Shown here: piece after piece, positions 8,739 through 16,024 of the stretch | Numbering within the stretch: the stretch's first letter is position 1 | Layout: every line of letters begins with the position of its first letter | Origin: Nitrospinota bacterium | Lineage (GTDB): Bacteria > Nitrospinota > Nitrospinia > Nitrospinales > VA-1 | DNA: 61,973 nucleotides | NCBI GenBank assembly: GCA_027619975.1 | Contig: JAQCGX010000017.1 | Coordinates: 1 to 61,973, forward strand | Direction: 5' to 3' | Position numbers and translations under genes: made by a program | The notes under the pieces: model-generated | Seen by the model: only the letters and a program-made list of their open reading frames with translations | Databases searched by the model: none | What the model was told of the DNA's origin: nothing

Positions 8739-9002
8739 TTGATACTAACTCTCCCCGACTTCTGGATAAAAAACGTGCAACACTTGGAAAAACTGGTTAT
8801 TTTAACCTTATTGATTTTAGTGTTGATTTACACCATTTTAGTCAACCGGACCATTATCCCTAAAGATCTGGCTCCCGCTCCAAAGCCGGAAACCCACCTC
8901 TCGGGCTCTTCCAGCGCCACAAATAAAGATAGTTTTTTCCCTCCCCCTGGGCCGCCAATGGGGGAAGATATTACAGAAGAAAGCTTTACGGAGTCTCCTT
9001 AA
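8739..9002 (+). CDS. Single-pass membrane protein with Pro-rich tail
   Basis: An 87-residue protein of no recognised family. It begins at a TTG preceded by AAGG. One hydrophobic helix (about residues 18-36) is followed by a Pro/Ser/Thr-rich and then acidic tail (PPPGPPMGED...), so it looks like a small anchored protein with a disordered soluble end. There is no clear partner gene. Confidence 0.5.
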   Translation: MILTLPDFWIKNVQHLEKLVILTLLILVLIYTILVNRTIIPKDLAPAPKPETHLSGSSSATNKDSFFPPPGPPMGEDITEESFTESP

Positions 9003-9178
9003 CGGAATATCCACATACTGAAACAATATTGGAACATTATTTTCCTAGTCAGCTTGCCATCTTTCCTTTAAAATGTTTATTGTAGTAGTGAATTGCTAGG
9101 AAAATAATTTTTGAAATCTTAGGGTTTGTTTTCTCGAAACAAAAGTTAGAAGCTTTGTCTTAAGGAGAAAAAAGTACT

Positions 9179-9394
9179 ATGAAGAACTTAAATATTTCAA
9201 AAGGCTGGTTTAATGAAGACAAACCCGCAGAAGCCAAGCGGAAGTTTTGTGAACATGACAGCGCAATCACGATTGATTATGATCACGGCATAGAACATTG
9301 TCCCTATTGTGGCGCCCTCGGCCATTACAGCGTGGATTCAGACTCTGTTGAATGGACTCTTCCTGAATATCTGGCGAAGAAGAATTACAACTGA
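9179..9394 (+). CDS. Small CxxC protein (71 aa)
   Basis: A 71-residue soluble protein of unknown function. A CEHD segment near residue 24 and CPYCGALGHY at about 41-50 could together make a zinc-ribbon-like site. A strong AAGGAG ribosome site lies ahead of the ATG. It stands alone between two intergenic gaps. A 7-bp hairpin (TGGACCC/GGGTCCA, 9422-9440) follows the stop but has no T run. Confidence 0.68.
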   Translation: MKNLNISKGWFNEDKPAEAKRKFCEHDSAITIDYDHGIEHCPYCGALGHYSVDSDSVEWTLPEYLAKKNYN

Positions 9395-9582
9395 GGAAGG
9401 GTTCATGAGCAAGACTTCGCTTGGACCCTCAATGGGTCCAGGCGCTGTAGTTCCTTAATAGTTTTAGATCGCTTTAAAGCGGTCAGACTAATTGAGGGCT
9501 GTTACTCGACTTTTCTTCCTCATTTTTTTCAGCGGGTTTTCTAAAGAAACTCCCTTTGGCTGGGTGCCGTCCTGCCGCGGTC

Positions 9583-10833
9583 TCAAGGAAAGATGAAAAG
9601 CATCATCTTGAAAAAAATTATCGAAAAAACCGCCGTAAATGGAATGGTAGCCGCCCAGGAAACAAAAATTGTTTTTATGATGGACAGATTTAAGGTAGGA
9701 AGCCCCCGCGCCAACCCGACCCCAACCACAGACCCTACCAATGTATGAGTTGTCGAAATGGGCAATCCCAGTTTGGAACAAATCAGAACAACGGTGGCAG
9801 CGCCGAATTCTGCGCAAAATCCGCGTGATGGAGTCATTTCGGTAATCTCTTTGCCCACCGTTTGCATCACCCGTCTTCCCCATATCAAAAGCCCGAGAAC
9901 GATACAAGCGCCGCCCATCCCAAGGATCCAAAGCGGCATTTCCACCTTCATTTGCACGGAACCTTCCTTGAGGATGGAAACCACAGCCGCCAGCGGCCCC
10001 ACCGCGTTGGCCACGTCGTTGGAACCATGCGCAAAAGCCACATAAAACGCGGTGATAACCTGCAGGTATCTAAAAATGGCCTCTGTTCCCACAAATTGTG
10101 TCTGCAAATTTTCGCCACGATGATCCTTATTCGTCGGAACCAAAAATTTCGCCCCAAAAAATGCGATGAACCCCACCGCAATGGAAATCACGGCGGCCTG
10201 ACTGAATTGCAGGTCCAGATGAAGATTTTTTAGCCCTTTGTAAACCATTGACTGAGATAATATGACAAAAACAAGAAAAACCAGGTAGGGAAGAATTTCT
10301 TTTGTGTGCTGCAGGGGATTGCGGGTACTAAAAATCTGTCGCTTGAGGAAACGAAATAGCAGATACGAAACCAAAGCCCCAAGCGCCGGCGAAATGATCC
10401 AACTGAGAACGACTTTACCAACCTGGACCCAGTTCAAGGCATCCCATCCACCGGCAACGATCCCAAAACCCACCACCGCACCCACAATGGAATGGGTGGT
10501 CGACACCGGCCATCCCAGAGAGCTTGCAATGTGTAGCCAGACACCGGCGGCCACCAGGGACGCGATCATTCCATAGACCAGGTGTAGCGGAGTGTCCTGA
10601 AAAATTACCGGGTCCAATATACCTTTACGAATGGTATCGGAAACATGCCCGCCGACTAAAAATGCTCCCGCAAATTCCGCCACCGCCGCGATCATTATGG
10701 CCTGCTGAAAAGTGAGGGCTTTTGAACCGACGCTGGTTCCCATGGCATTGGCAACATCATTGGCGCCAATATTACAGGCCATGTACACACCTGCTAAAAT
10801 CGCAACGGCTAAAAGTATGGTGTTAAAATCCAA
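9583..10833 (-). CDS. pit: Inorganic phosphate transporter, Pit family
   Basis: A 416-residue low-affinity phosphate (or sulfate) permease driven by the proton or sodium gradient. The protein is an inverted repeat of two halves, each with the family motif: GANDVANAMGTS near residue 23 and GSNDVANAVGPL near residue 268. About ten to eleven membrane helices are predicted. Translation appears to start at a TTG with GGAG 7 nt upstream. It follows the DUF47 gene by 49 nt on the same strand, the usual Pit accessory arrangement. Confidence 0.95.
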   Translation of the reverse strand: MDFNTILLAVAILAGVYMACNIGANDVANAMGTSVGSKALTFQQAIMIAAVAEFAGAFLVGGHVSDTIRKGILDPVIFQDTPLHLVYGMIASLVAAGVWLHIASSLGWPVSTTHSIVGAVVGFGIVAGGWDALNWVQVGKVVLSWIISPALGALVSYLLFRFLKRQIFSTRNPLQHTKEILPYLVFLVFVILSQSMVYKGLKNLHLDLQFSQAAVISIAVGFIAFFGAKFLVPTNKDHRGENLQTQFVGTEAIFRYLQVITAFYVAFAHGSNDVANAVGPLAAVVSILKEGSVQMKVEMPLWILGMGGACIVLGLLIWGRRVMQTVGKEITEMTPSRGFCAEFGAATVVLICSKLGLPISTTHTLVGSVVGVGLARGLPTLNLSIIKTIFVSWAATIPFTAVFSIIFFKMMLFIFP

Positions 10834-10882
10834 AAAAAAACTCCGGGATCAAGTTGGGGAATTATAGTGTGAACAGGGTGGG

Positions 10883-11554
10883 TTAATGTGCAATGAAAAG
10901 ACGAAGGATTTTACCGATTTTCTCCGATTTATCAGAAACAGATCCGAGATTTTTTAAAACCTCATTCCACAGTAATAAATCAGTAGCTTTTATCTGATCC
11001 CCAAGGGAAAACAGCTGTTGCGCCAGTAAAAATTGTTTGCGGTCTGCTTCCCACTCGGCCGTCCCTAACTCAGCAGCTGCCTTCTCCACTTTTTCCGCCT
11101 CCGCTCCGCCAAAAGATGCTTCCAGCAGGGCATCCAGTTCACAGATCAGGTCACATGCCATATTGGCCGTTTTTACAACATGATTCACCAGATTTTTTAA
11201 AGGTTCCCTTATCTGGTCCGGAGTTTCAAGATTCTTGATGCGGAGAAGAACGGCCAGGTCTTCGACGGAATCGGCAATATCGTCCTGGGCTGACAAGAGG
11301 TGCATGAAATCGCGCTTATCCACCGGCAAAAAAACGCTTTGCGGTAAAGATTGGCGGATCTGGTCCTTGATGGAATCCGCTTCGTGCTCAAATTTGACTA
11401 TGACCTCGGAGATGTCCATCACCCCCTGATAGTCATGGCCTTCCAAGGCCGCGAACAGGGGCTTCAATTGCCCCACACACGCTCTGACCTTTTCAATATG
11501 GCTCGCCAAAGGCCGGAAAGGAGATTTGGAAAACATAGATAAAATGGAACGCAT
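10883..11554 (-). CDS. DUF47 Pit accessory protein (PhoU-like)
   Basis: A 223-residue all-helical protein of the DUF47/TIGR00153 family, structurally related to PhoU. The acidic pattern typical of PhoU metal sites is visible (FEHEADSIKDQIR near 50 and a second AQDDIADSVEDLA near 90). Proteins of this family are found with Pit transporters and are thought to modulate phosphate uptake. The ATG follows GGAGG closely. It is the first gene of the DUF47-pit operon. Confidence 0.93.
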   Translation of the reverse strand: MRSILSMFSKSPFRPLASHIEKVRACVGQLKPLFAALEGHDYQGVMDISEVIVKFEHEADSIKDQIRQSLPQSVFLPVDKRDFMHLLSAQDDIADSVEDLAVLLRIKNLETPDQIREPLKNLVNHVVKTANMACDLICELDALLEASFGGAEAEKVEKAAAELGTAEWEADRKQFLLAQQLFSLGDQIKATDLLLWNEVLKNLGSVSDKSEKIGKILRLFIAH

Positions 11555-11668
11555 GATACCTCCGAGCCAAGTGGGTTGGATGCGACCTGATTAAATCAAC
11601 CCATATAAATTAGGTTATTTGCCCACCATATGCAAGACCATTAAATGAGGTTCGAGTTGGGATGGCCC

Positions 11669-12400
11669 CTACCACCCCATGACCTGAAACCAATCCTCAA
11701 GCCGATTGATTTTGAGATAGGAGTTGTTTTCTCGAACTTCTCCCATAGGAGCATGAGATTTTCCTCCATAATTATGTCCCGGATAAAGAATGATCTCGTT
11801 CTGAATTTTTGCCAGACGCTGGGTGAGCGTCCGAAACAGCTCCTCACTGTTGCCTCCCGGCAGGTCCACACGGCCGCATCCCTGTAGAAATAGAGTGTCC
11901 CCAGCTACAAGGGTATCCTTAACCCGGAAGCATTGAGACCCTGGCGTATGCCCCGGTGTATGCAAGCAGGAGATCTCCACTGACCCAACACGGACGGTGT
12001 CCTCCCCGTCCAGCTTACGCATGTCTGAGAGGGAGATTCCGGTCACCTGATTCAAACCCTCGGCTTCATGCTTATTCACATAAATGGGGACAGAAACTTT
12101 TTCCATCAATTCTGCAAGCCCGGTGATCTCGATGCCAAAGATCTCTCCGCCAACATGATCGGGATGGTAGTGAGTCACCAACGCCCCGGTCAACTTCATG
12201 CCCTCCTGTTCCACGACGTCAAGAATGCCGTCGATATCCCAGGCCGGGTCCACCACAACGCATTCGCTCGTTTCGCGGTCGCCCAGTAAATACACAAAAT
12301 TCGCCATCTGTTTGGCGGAGGAATCGGCCTTGGCAATATCCTGACCGCAAAGCAACTGCTTAAAATAAAACGTACTTTCTTCGTTCAAAATGGACTCCAC
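11669..12400 (-). CDS. MBL-fold hydrolase, glyoxalase II-like
   Basis: A 243-residue metallo-beta-lactamase fold hydrolase. The metal site is visible as THYHPDHVGG (HxHxDH), CLHTPGHTPGS, VAGDTLF and a C-terminal PGHNYG. The layout matches hydroxyacylglutathione hydrolases and their persulfide-dioxygenase relatives, with an insertion near 85-105. It starts at a GTG 24 nt after the S1/P1 nuclease stop and is probably in the same operon. Whether it acts on glutathione thioesters is not certain. Confidence 0.86.
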   Translation of the reverse strand: MESILNEESTFYFKQLLCGQDIAKADSSAKQMANFVYLLGDRETSECVVVDPAWDIDGILDVVEQEGMKLTGALVTHYHPDHVGGEIFGIEITGLAELMEKVSVPIYVNKHEAEGLNQVTGISLSDMRKLDGEDTVRVGSVEISCLHTPGHTPGSQCFRVKDTLVAGDTLFLQGCGRVDLPGGNSEELFRTLTQRLAKIQNEIILYPGHNYGGKSHAPMGEVRENNSYLKINRLEDWFQVMGW

Positions 12401-12424
12401 TTTATCCGTTGCGGCATCCCGGGT

Positions 12425-13216
12425 TTATTTCAACAAACGATTCAACAAACCCGCAAGGCGAACTCCCGCTTGGGTCAACCGCAAATCAATAATTTCCCGG
12501 CTTTTTTCAATATACCTTTTAGACAAGGTTCCACTGTCCGCCCTCTCTAAAACATAGGCATGATCGAGAGCCCAAACCCGCGACTCATTAGCCCACTCAG
12601 TCACATGCGATTGATTCCAGTCGTCGGCCTCCCTGTCGGTGACCCGGCGACTCAAATCGCTCGCGTATTGTACCAGACTTTTTCCGGCAAGGTAAATCAA
12701 GCCGCCATCCCACAGAGCGTGCAGGTTCGTGCGTCGCCCTTTAAAGCTCAAGGAAATATTATTGCCCCCACGGTCTCTGGCATTGCCCAGATGCAGTGGT
12801 TGATGAATGTCTCCGACAAAATGCACCAGATACATCAACGCTTCCCTGCCCTCTTTTTTGGAATGCCCCCTCCCCTGAAGGATGTGGACAAATTCCGAAA
12901 TTTTTTCAACCACACAAGCGCCATGAGAGCAATCCCGGTCCCTGTCATAGGACCTGTTCAACTCCTTAATATTACAATAATGCCAGGAACCTTGCGATCG
13001 CTTTTTCTTGATCGTATCCGCCCAATTCGCAACATCGGATAATTTCTTTATGCTAAAATTTTTCTCAATTTTGATCTTCACTGAGGGCAAAAGGTGGCTA
13101 TCTGCTATTTCACCCACAATCCTGTGCGCTGGCGGTCCCCAGGCCCAAACGTTTTGCACGGAGAAGAGGATCAGGAACAACACAATCTCTGGTATCCATT
13201 TTTTAATGGGGGCCAT
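12425..13216 (-). CDS. Exported S1/P1-type nuclease
   Basis: A secreted zinc-dependent nuclease/3'-nucleotidase of about 263 residues. A hydrophobic signal peptide ends in NVWA, and cleavage there exposes Trp as residue 1 of the mature protein, whose N-terminal amine and carbonyl bind zinc in this family. The other ligand segments are WGPPAHRIVG, ANWAD, HFVGDIHQPLH, and NLHALWD. I chose the ATG at 13216 because it gives a clean signal peptide; an upstream TTG at 13255 adds 13 residues. It could scavenge nucleotides and phosphate from external nucleic acid, which fits the Pit system nearby. Confidence 0.93.
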   Translation of the reverse strand: MAPIKKWIPEIVLFLILFSVQNVWAWGPPAHRIVGEIADSHLLPSVKIKIEKNFSIKKLSDVANWADTIKKKRSQGSWHYCNIKELNRSYDRDRDCSHGACVVEKISEFVHILQGRGHSKKEGREALMYLVHFVGDIHQPLHLGNARDRGGNNISLSFKGRRTNLHALWDGGLIYLAGKSLVQYASDLSRRVTDREADDWNQSHVTEWANESRVWALDHAYVLERADSGTLSKRYIEKSREIIDLRLTQAGVRLAGLLNRLLK

Positions 13217-13275
13217 AAATTTTTTCACTGGATTATAACCAGCACCGATCAACAATAGAAAAAGAGAGATGGACT

Positions 13276-14013
13276 TTGAAGTTTTTAGTACAATTTTTTA
13301 ACACCCTCAAATTCTGGATTTTAATCGCACTTCTTTCCCCCATACTTGGAACCTGTGCACTACTGGCAGCCTGTGTGGACCGTAGCGGCAACCGTTCGCA
13401 CCGAGTCTCCAGCCTGTGGGCCCGCTGGCTCTGCCAATTCAGCGGCAGCCCCGTTGAAATTATCGGCATTGAAAATATTTTACAGGACCGAGCCCAGATA
13501 TTCATTGCCAACCATCAAAGTTTTTTCGATATTTTTGCGCTTTCGGGTTATCTGCCCGTGCAAATTCGATGGGTGGCCAAGTCCAGCCTGTTTCGCATAC
13601 CATTCGTGGGTTGGTCGATGAAAGCGGCGGGATATATCAGCGTGGATCGGAGTAATAAAAAAAAGGCGTACCAATCCTTCGTTGCAACCGTTGAAAAAGT
13701 AAAACAGGGAAATTCGGTGGTGATTTTTCCGGAGGGCACGCGGTCGGAGGATGGGACCATCGGTCCTTTTAAGAAGGGAAGTCAACTTTTGGCCGTTCGG
13801 GCCAAAGCGCCCATGGTCCCGGTGACACTCATTGGAACGGGAAACATCATTAAAAAAAACAGCTTCGTCATCACCCCCGGCCCCATACGCATTATTATTT
13901 CCCCGCCGGTTTACACGGATTCTTCAAACACTAAAGATGGAGAAAGTATGCTGGAAGAAATCCGCGAAACCATTTGCACAACCTACGCGGAAAAAACCCG
14001 CAAGGGCCTGTAG
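13276..14013 (+). CDS. plsC: 1-acyl-sn-glycerol-3-phosphate acyltransferase
   Basis: A 245-residue membrane acyltransferase that makes phosphatidic acid from lysophosphatidic acid. The catalytic HxxxxD box is NHQSFFD (about 75-81), followed by the substrate-binding FPEGTRS (about 154-160) and a conserved VPV segment. An N-terminal hydrophobic helix (about 8-32) anchors it. Translation appears to start at TTG after an AGAGAGATGGA stretch. It is divergent from the S1/P1 nuclease gene. Confidence 0.93.
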   Translation: MKFLVQFFNTLKFWILIALLSPILGTCALLAACVDRSGNRSHRVSSLWARWLCQFSGSPVEIIGIENILQDRAQIFIANHQSFFDIFALSGYLPVQIRWVAKSSLFRIPFVGWSMKAAGYISVDRSNKKKAYQSFVATVEKVKQGNSVVIFPEGTRSEDGTIGPFKKGSQLLAVRAKAPMVPVTLIGTGNIIKKNSFVITPGPIRIIISPPVYTDSSNTKDGESMLEEIRETICTTYAEKTRKGL

Positions 14014-14057
14014 TTATTCAGCCCGCCCCTGCGCTAGAGATGAAACCGGGAGGGGGG

Positions 14058-14579
14058 TTATTTCTTTTCCTTCTGAATAAATTCCCAAATCTCTCTGGGA
14101 TGTTCCCGAAGATCCTCAATATTACGCCATATGCCGCGGATCATGCCGGTTTTATCAATGACAAAGGTTGTTCTTTCGATCACCTTCACCATCGTTCCCA
14201 AATCATCGATTTCTTTGATGACTCCATAGGAATCCGTCGCCTTTTTGTACTCATCGGCCAGCAACGTGAAACCCAATTGATACACTTCAATGAACTGTTG
14301 GTGAGCATTCACTCCGTTCCAACTGCACCCCATTACCTCGACTTCACGGGTTTTGAACTTGCGGTTCCATTCATTAAAACCGATCATGAGACGCGTATCT
14401 TCAGGACTGCTGTCCTGGGCGTAAAACGCCAGGACAACCCACTTTTTATCTTCAAAGTCCTTCAGCTTGATATGAACTTTTTCTTCCGCAGAAGGACTTG
14501 TGGCCCCCGCTTTGTAACCATAAACCGCAGGCAAATCAAACGACGGCGCACGGTCCCCAACTTCTAGTTCATCTGGCAT
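14058..14579 (-). CDS. Peroxiredoxin-like protein lacking the peroxidatic Cys
   Basis: A 173-residue AhpC/TSA-fold protein closest in layout to bacterioferritin comigratory protein. The strand and loop that normally carry the peroxidatic cysteine read FYAQDSSPEDT, with Asp61 where the Cys of FYPKDxTPGCT should be. The only Cys is Cys85 (VMGCSWN), on the strand where active enzymes have GxSxD. It is therefore unlikely to work as a standard peroxidase. The ATG has GAGG 5-6 nt upstream. It is the last gene of the bolA-glutaredoxin operon, 41 nt after the glutaredoxin, which suggests a thiol or Fe-S related role. Confidence 0.85.
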   Translation of the reverse strand: MPDELEVGDRAPSFDLPAVYGYKAGATSPSAEEKVHIKLKDFEDKKWVVLAFYAQDSSPEDTRLMIGFNEWNRKFKTREVEVMGCSWNGVNAHQQFIEVYQLGFTLLADEYKKATDSYGVIKEIDDLGTMVKVIERTTFVIDKTGMIRGIWRNIEDLREHPREIWEFIQKEKK

Positions 14580-14620
14580 GCCAACCTCAAGGGTAGAGTT
14601 TTAAAGTGAATTAAGAACGT

Positions 14621-14941
14621 TTAGTCGCCAAAAGCAACTTTCAGCAAAGGTTCCACTTCTCCCTTGGTTTCCATTTCATCCAGGATGTCGGTGTCGCCGT
14701 AAAATTTTCCGTCGATAAATACCTTTGGCAGTGTGGGCCAGTTGGTCATTTTATTCAGAGCTTCACGCTTGTCCATATTCTCTAAAACATTAACGACTTC
14801 AAATGGATATCCATATTTGTTGAAAAACTGAACGGTCTCTGCGGTGAATCCGCATTGCGGAGCCGTTTTGGTGCCTTTTCCATAAATAAGAATTTTGTTG
14901 TTTGCGATTTCTTCTTTAATCTGATCATCAATACCGGCCAT
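14621..14941 (-). CDS. grxD: Monothiol glutaredoxin (Grx4/GLRX5 type)
   Basis: A 106-residue monothiol glutaredoxin that carries a [2Fe-2S] cluster between subunits with glutathione and passes it to other scaffolds. The active site reads QCGFT instead of the usual CGFS, and the C-terminal glutathione loop reads GDTDI instead of GGSDI; WPTLPKVFIDG is normal. I chose the ATG at 14941 (MAGIDDQ), which has a strong AGAAGGAG site; a longer 123-residue reading from 14992 has no support. It lies 62 nt after bolA, its usual partner. Confidence 0.94.
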   Translation of the reverse strand: MAGIDDQIKEEIANNKILIYGKGTKTAPQCGFTAETVQFFNKYGYPFEVVNVLENMDKREALNKMTNWPTLPKVFIDGKFYGDTDILDEMETKGEVEPLLKVAFGD

Positions 14942-15003
14942 TCGAAAACTCCTTCTAATTTTTTTTATAAATGTTAAATAACGCCATCCCAAATAACCAC
15001 AGG

Positions 15004-15237
15004 TTATTCCGGGGTGGCGGTTTTGATTTCAACGGCATGAATTCTTCCATCCTGCATGGCGGGGGTCAAAATTTCCTGAACCGCCCGGTGCCGCGCCATG
15101 AGATCCAGGTCTTTAAAAATCTCCGATGTCACATGAACCATGAAATGGTCCTTCATCCCCGTCCGGTCCATGACGTTGACTTCCGCATCGGCGATCTTAC
15201 TTGTTATCAGCCCGACTAAATCCTCAATGCTTATCAT
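15004..15237 (-). CDS. bolA: BolA-family protein
   Basis: A 77-residue BolA-like protein. The conserved C-terminal pattern is present: FKDLDLMARHRAVQEIL with the invariant His that helps bind a [2Fe-2S] cluster shared with monothiol glutaredoxin. It is short, as in the IbaG/BolA2 class. It is the first gene of a three-gene unit (bolA, glutaredoxin, peroxiredoxin-like) and lies back-to-back with erpA, so the group looks dedicated to Fe-S cluster trafficking. Confidence 0.9.
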   Translation of the reverse strand: MISIEDLVGLITSKIADAEVNVMDRTGMKDHFMVHVTSEIFKDLDLMARHRAVQEILTPAMQDGRIHAVEIKTATPE

Positions 15238-15547
15238 TATACTATTTTTCTCCCCTCAACGATTCGTGTTTGATCCCCTAATAGGTTATTGGATTCAAAA
15301 TCCAGCAAAAGGTTCTAACTTTTGGCTTCACTTGACGACCATCATACCACAAACAAAATCTGCAAAAAACGTCCACATAACTAATTGAATTTATTGCTAT
15401 TAAAGCAAAATATGAACAACTTAAACAAACACATTTCAGTGAGGATGGAGAATTATTTTTATTTCACGTATAATGGGTGAATCTTTAGTCGCACTCAAAC
15501 TATCTAAGTCAGGGTATTCAGGATTTTACTTTTCACAGGAGGCAGTA

Positions 15548-15889
15548 ATGGCCACAGTTTCGGATTTTGTAAAAATCACTCCCAAAGCTTGCGAAGAGGT
15601 AAAAAGACTGGTCGCGGCTGAAGGCAAACCCGAAATCGGACTTCGACTTGGGGTTAAAGGCGGCGGCTGCTCCGGGCTTTCTTATGAACTGAACTTCACC
15701 CCTACGGAAAAAGGCGATACTATCCTTGATTTTGAGGGATTCAAAGTATTCATGGATGCGAAGAGCATGATTTACCTGAAGAATATGCAACTGGACTTTA
15801 ATGACGGACTTCAGGGCAAGGGCTTTGTTTTTTCCAATCCCAATGCAACTTCCACCTGTGGTTGCGGAGAATCGTTTTCCATCGCTTGA
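15548..15889 (+). CDS. erpA: A-type Fe-S carrier (ErpA/IscA)
   Basis: A 113-residue HesB/IscA/ErpA protein that receives and delivers Fe-S clusters to apo-enzymes. The three ligand cysteines are Cys41 (GGCSGLSYEL) and Cys104/Cys106 (TCGCGESF). I chose the ATG at 15548, which has an AGGAGG site and gives the standard family length; a reading from 15473 adds 25 non-family residues. It is divergent from bolA and followed by a terminator-like hairpin and the YgfZ-TPR gene. Confidence 0.94.
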   Translation: MATVSDFVKITPKACEEVKRLVAAEGKPEIGLRLGVKGGGCSGLSYELNFTPTEKGDTILDFEGFKVFMDAKSMIYLKNMQLDFNDGLQGKGFVFSNPNATSTCGCGESFSIA

Positions 15890-15983
15890 TTCTGAGAGAC
15901 CCAATAAATAATCTTCACCACCGTCGGGTTGTTCCTCCTCTTTAAAGAGGAAACGATGGACTGAATTTAGTCTTTCAAAAAAG

Positions 15984-16015
15984 CGCGTTTGAAATTTGTC
16001 AAATGCGTTTTTTTT
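15984..16015 (+). terminator. Terminator-like hairpin between erpA and ygfZ
   Basis: An 8-bp stem (CGCGTTTG 15984-15991 with CAAATGCG 16000-16007, one G-U pair) is followed by eight T's. It ends only 9 nt before the ygfZ ATG at 16025, where there is no ribosome site, so it may also govern ygfZ expression. Confidence 0.7.
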
Positions 16016-16024
16016 CTTATCTCT

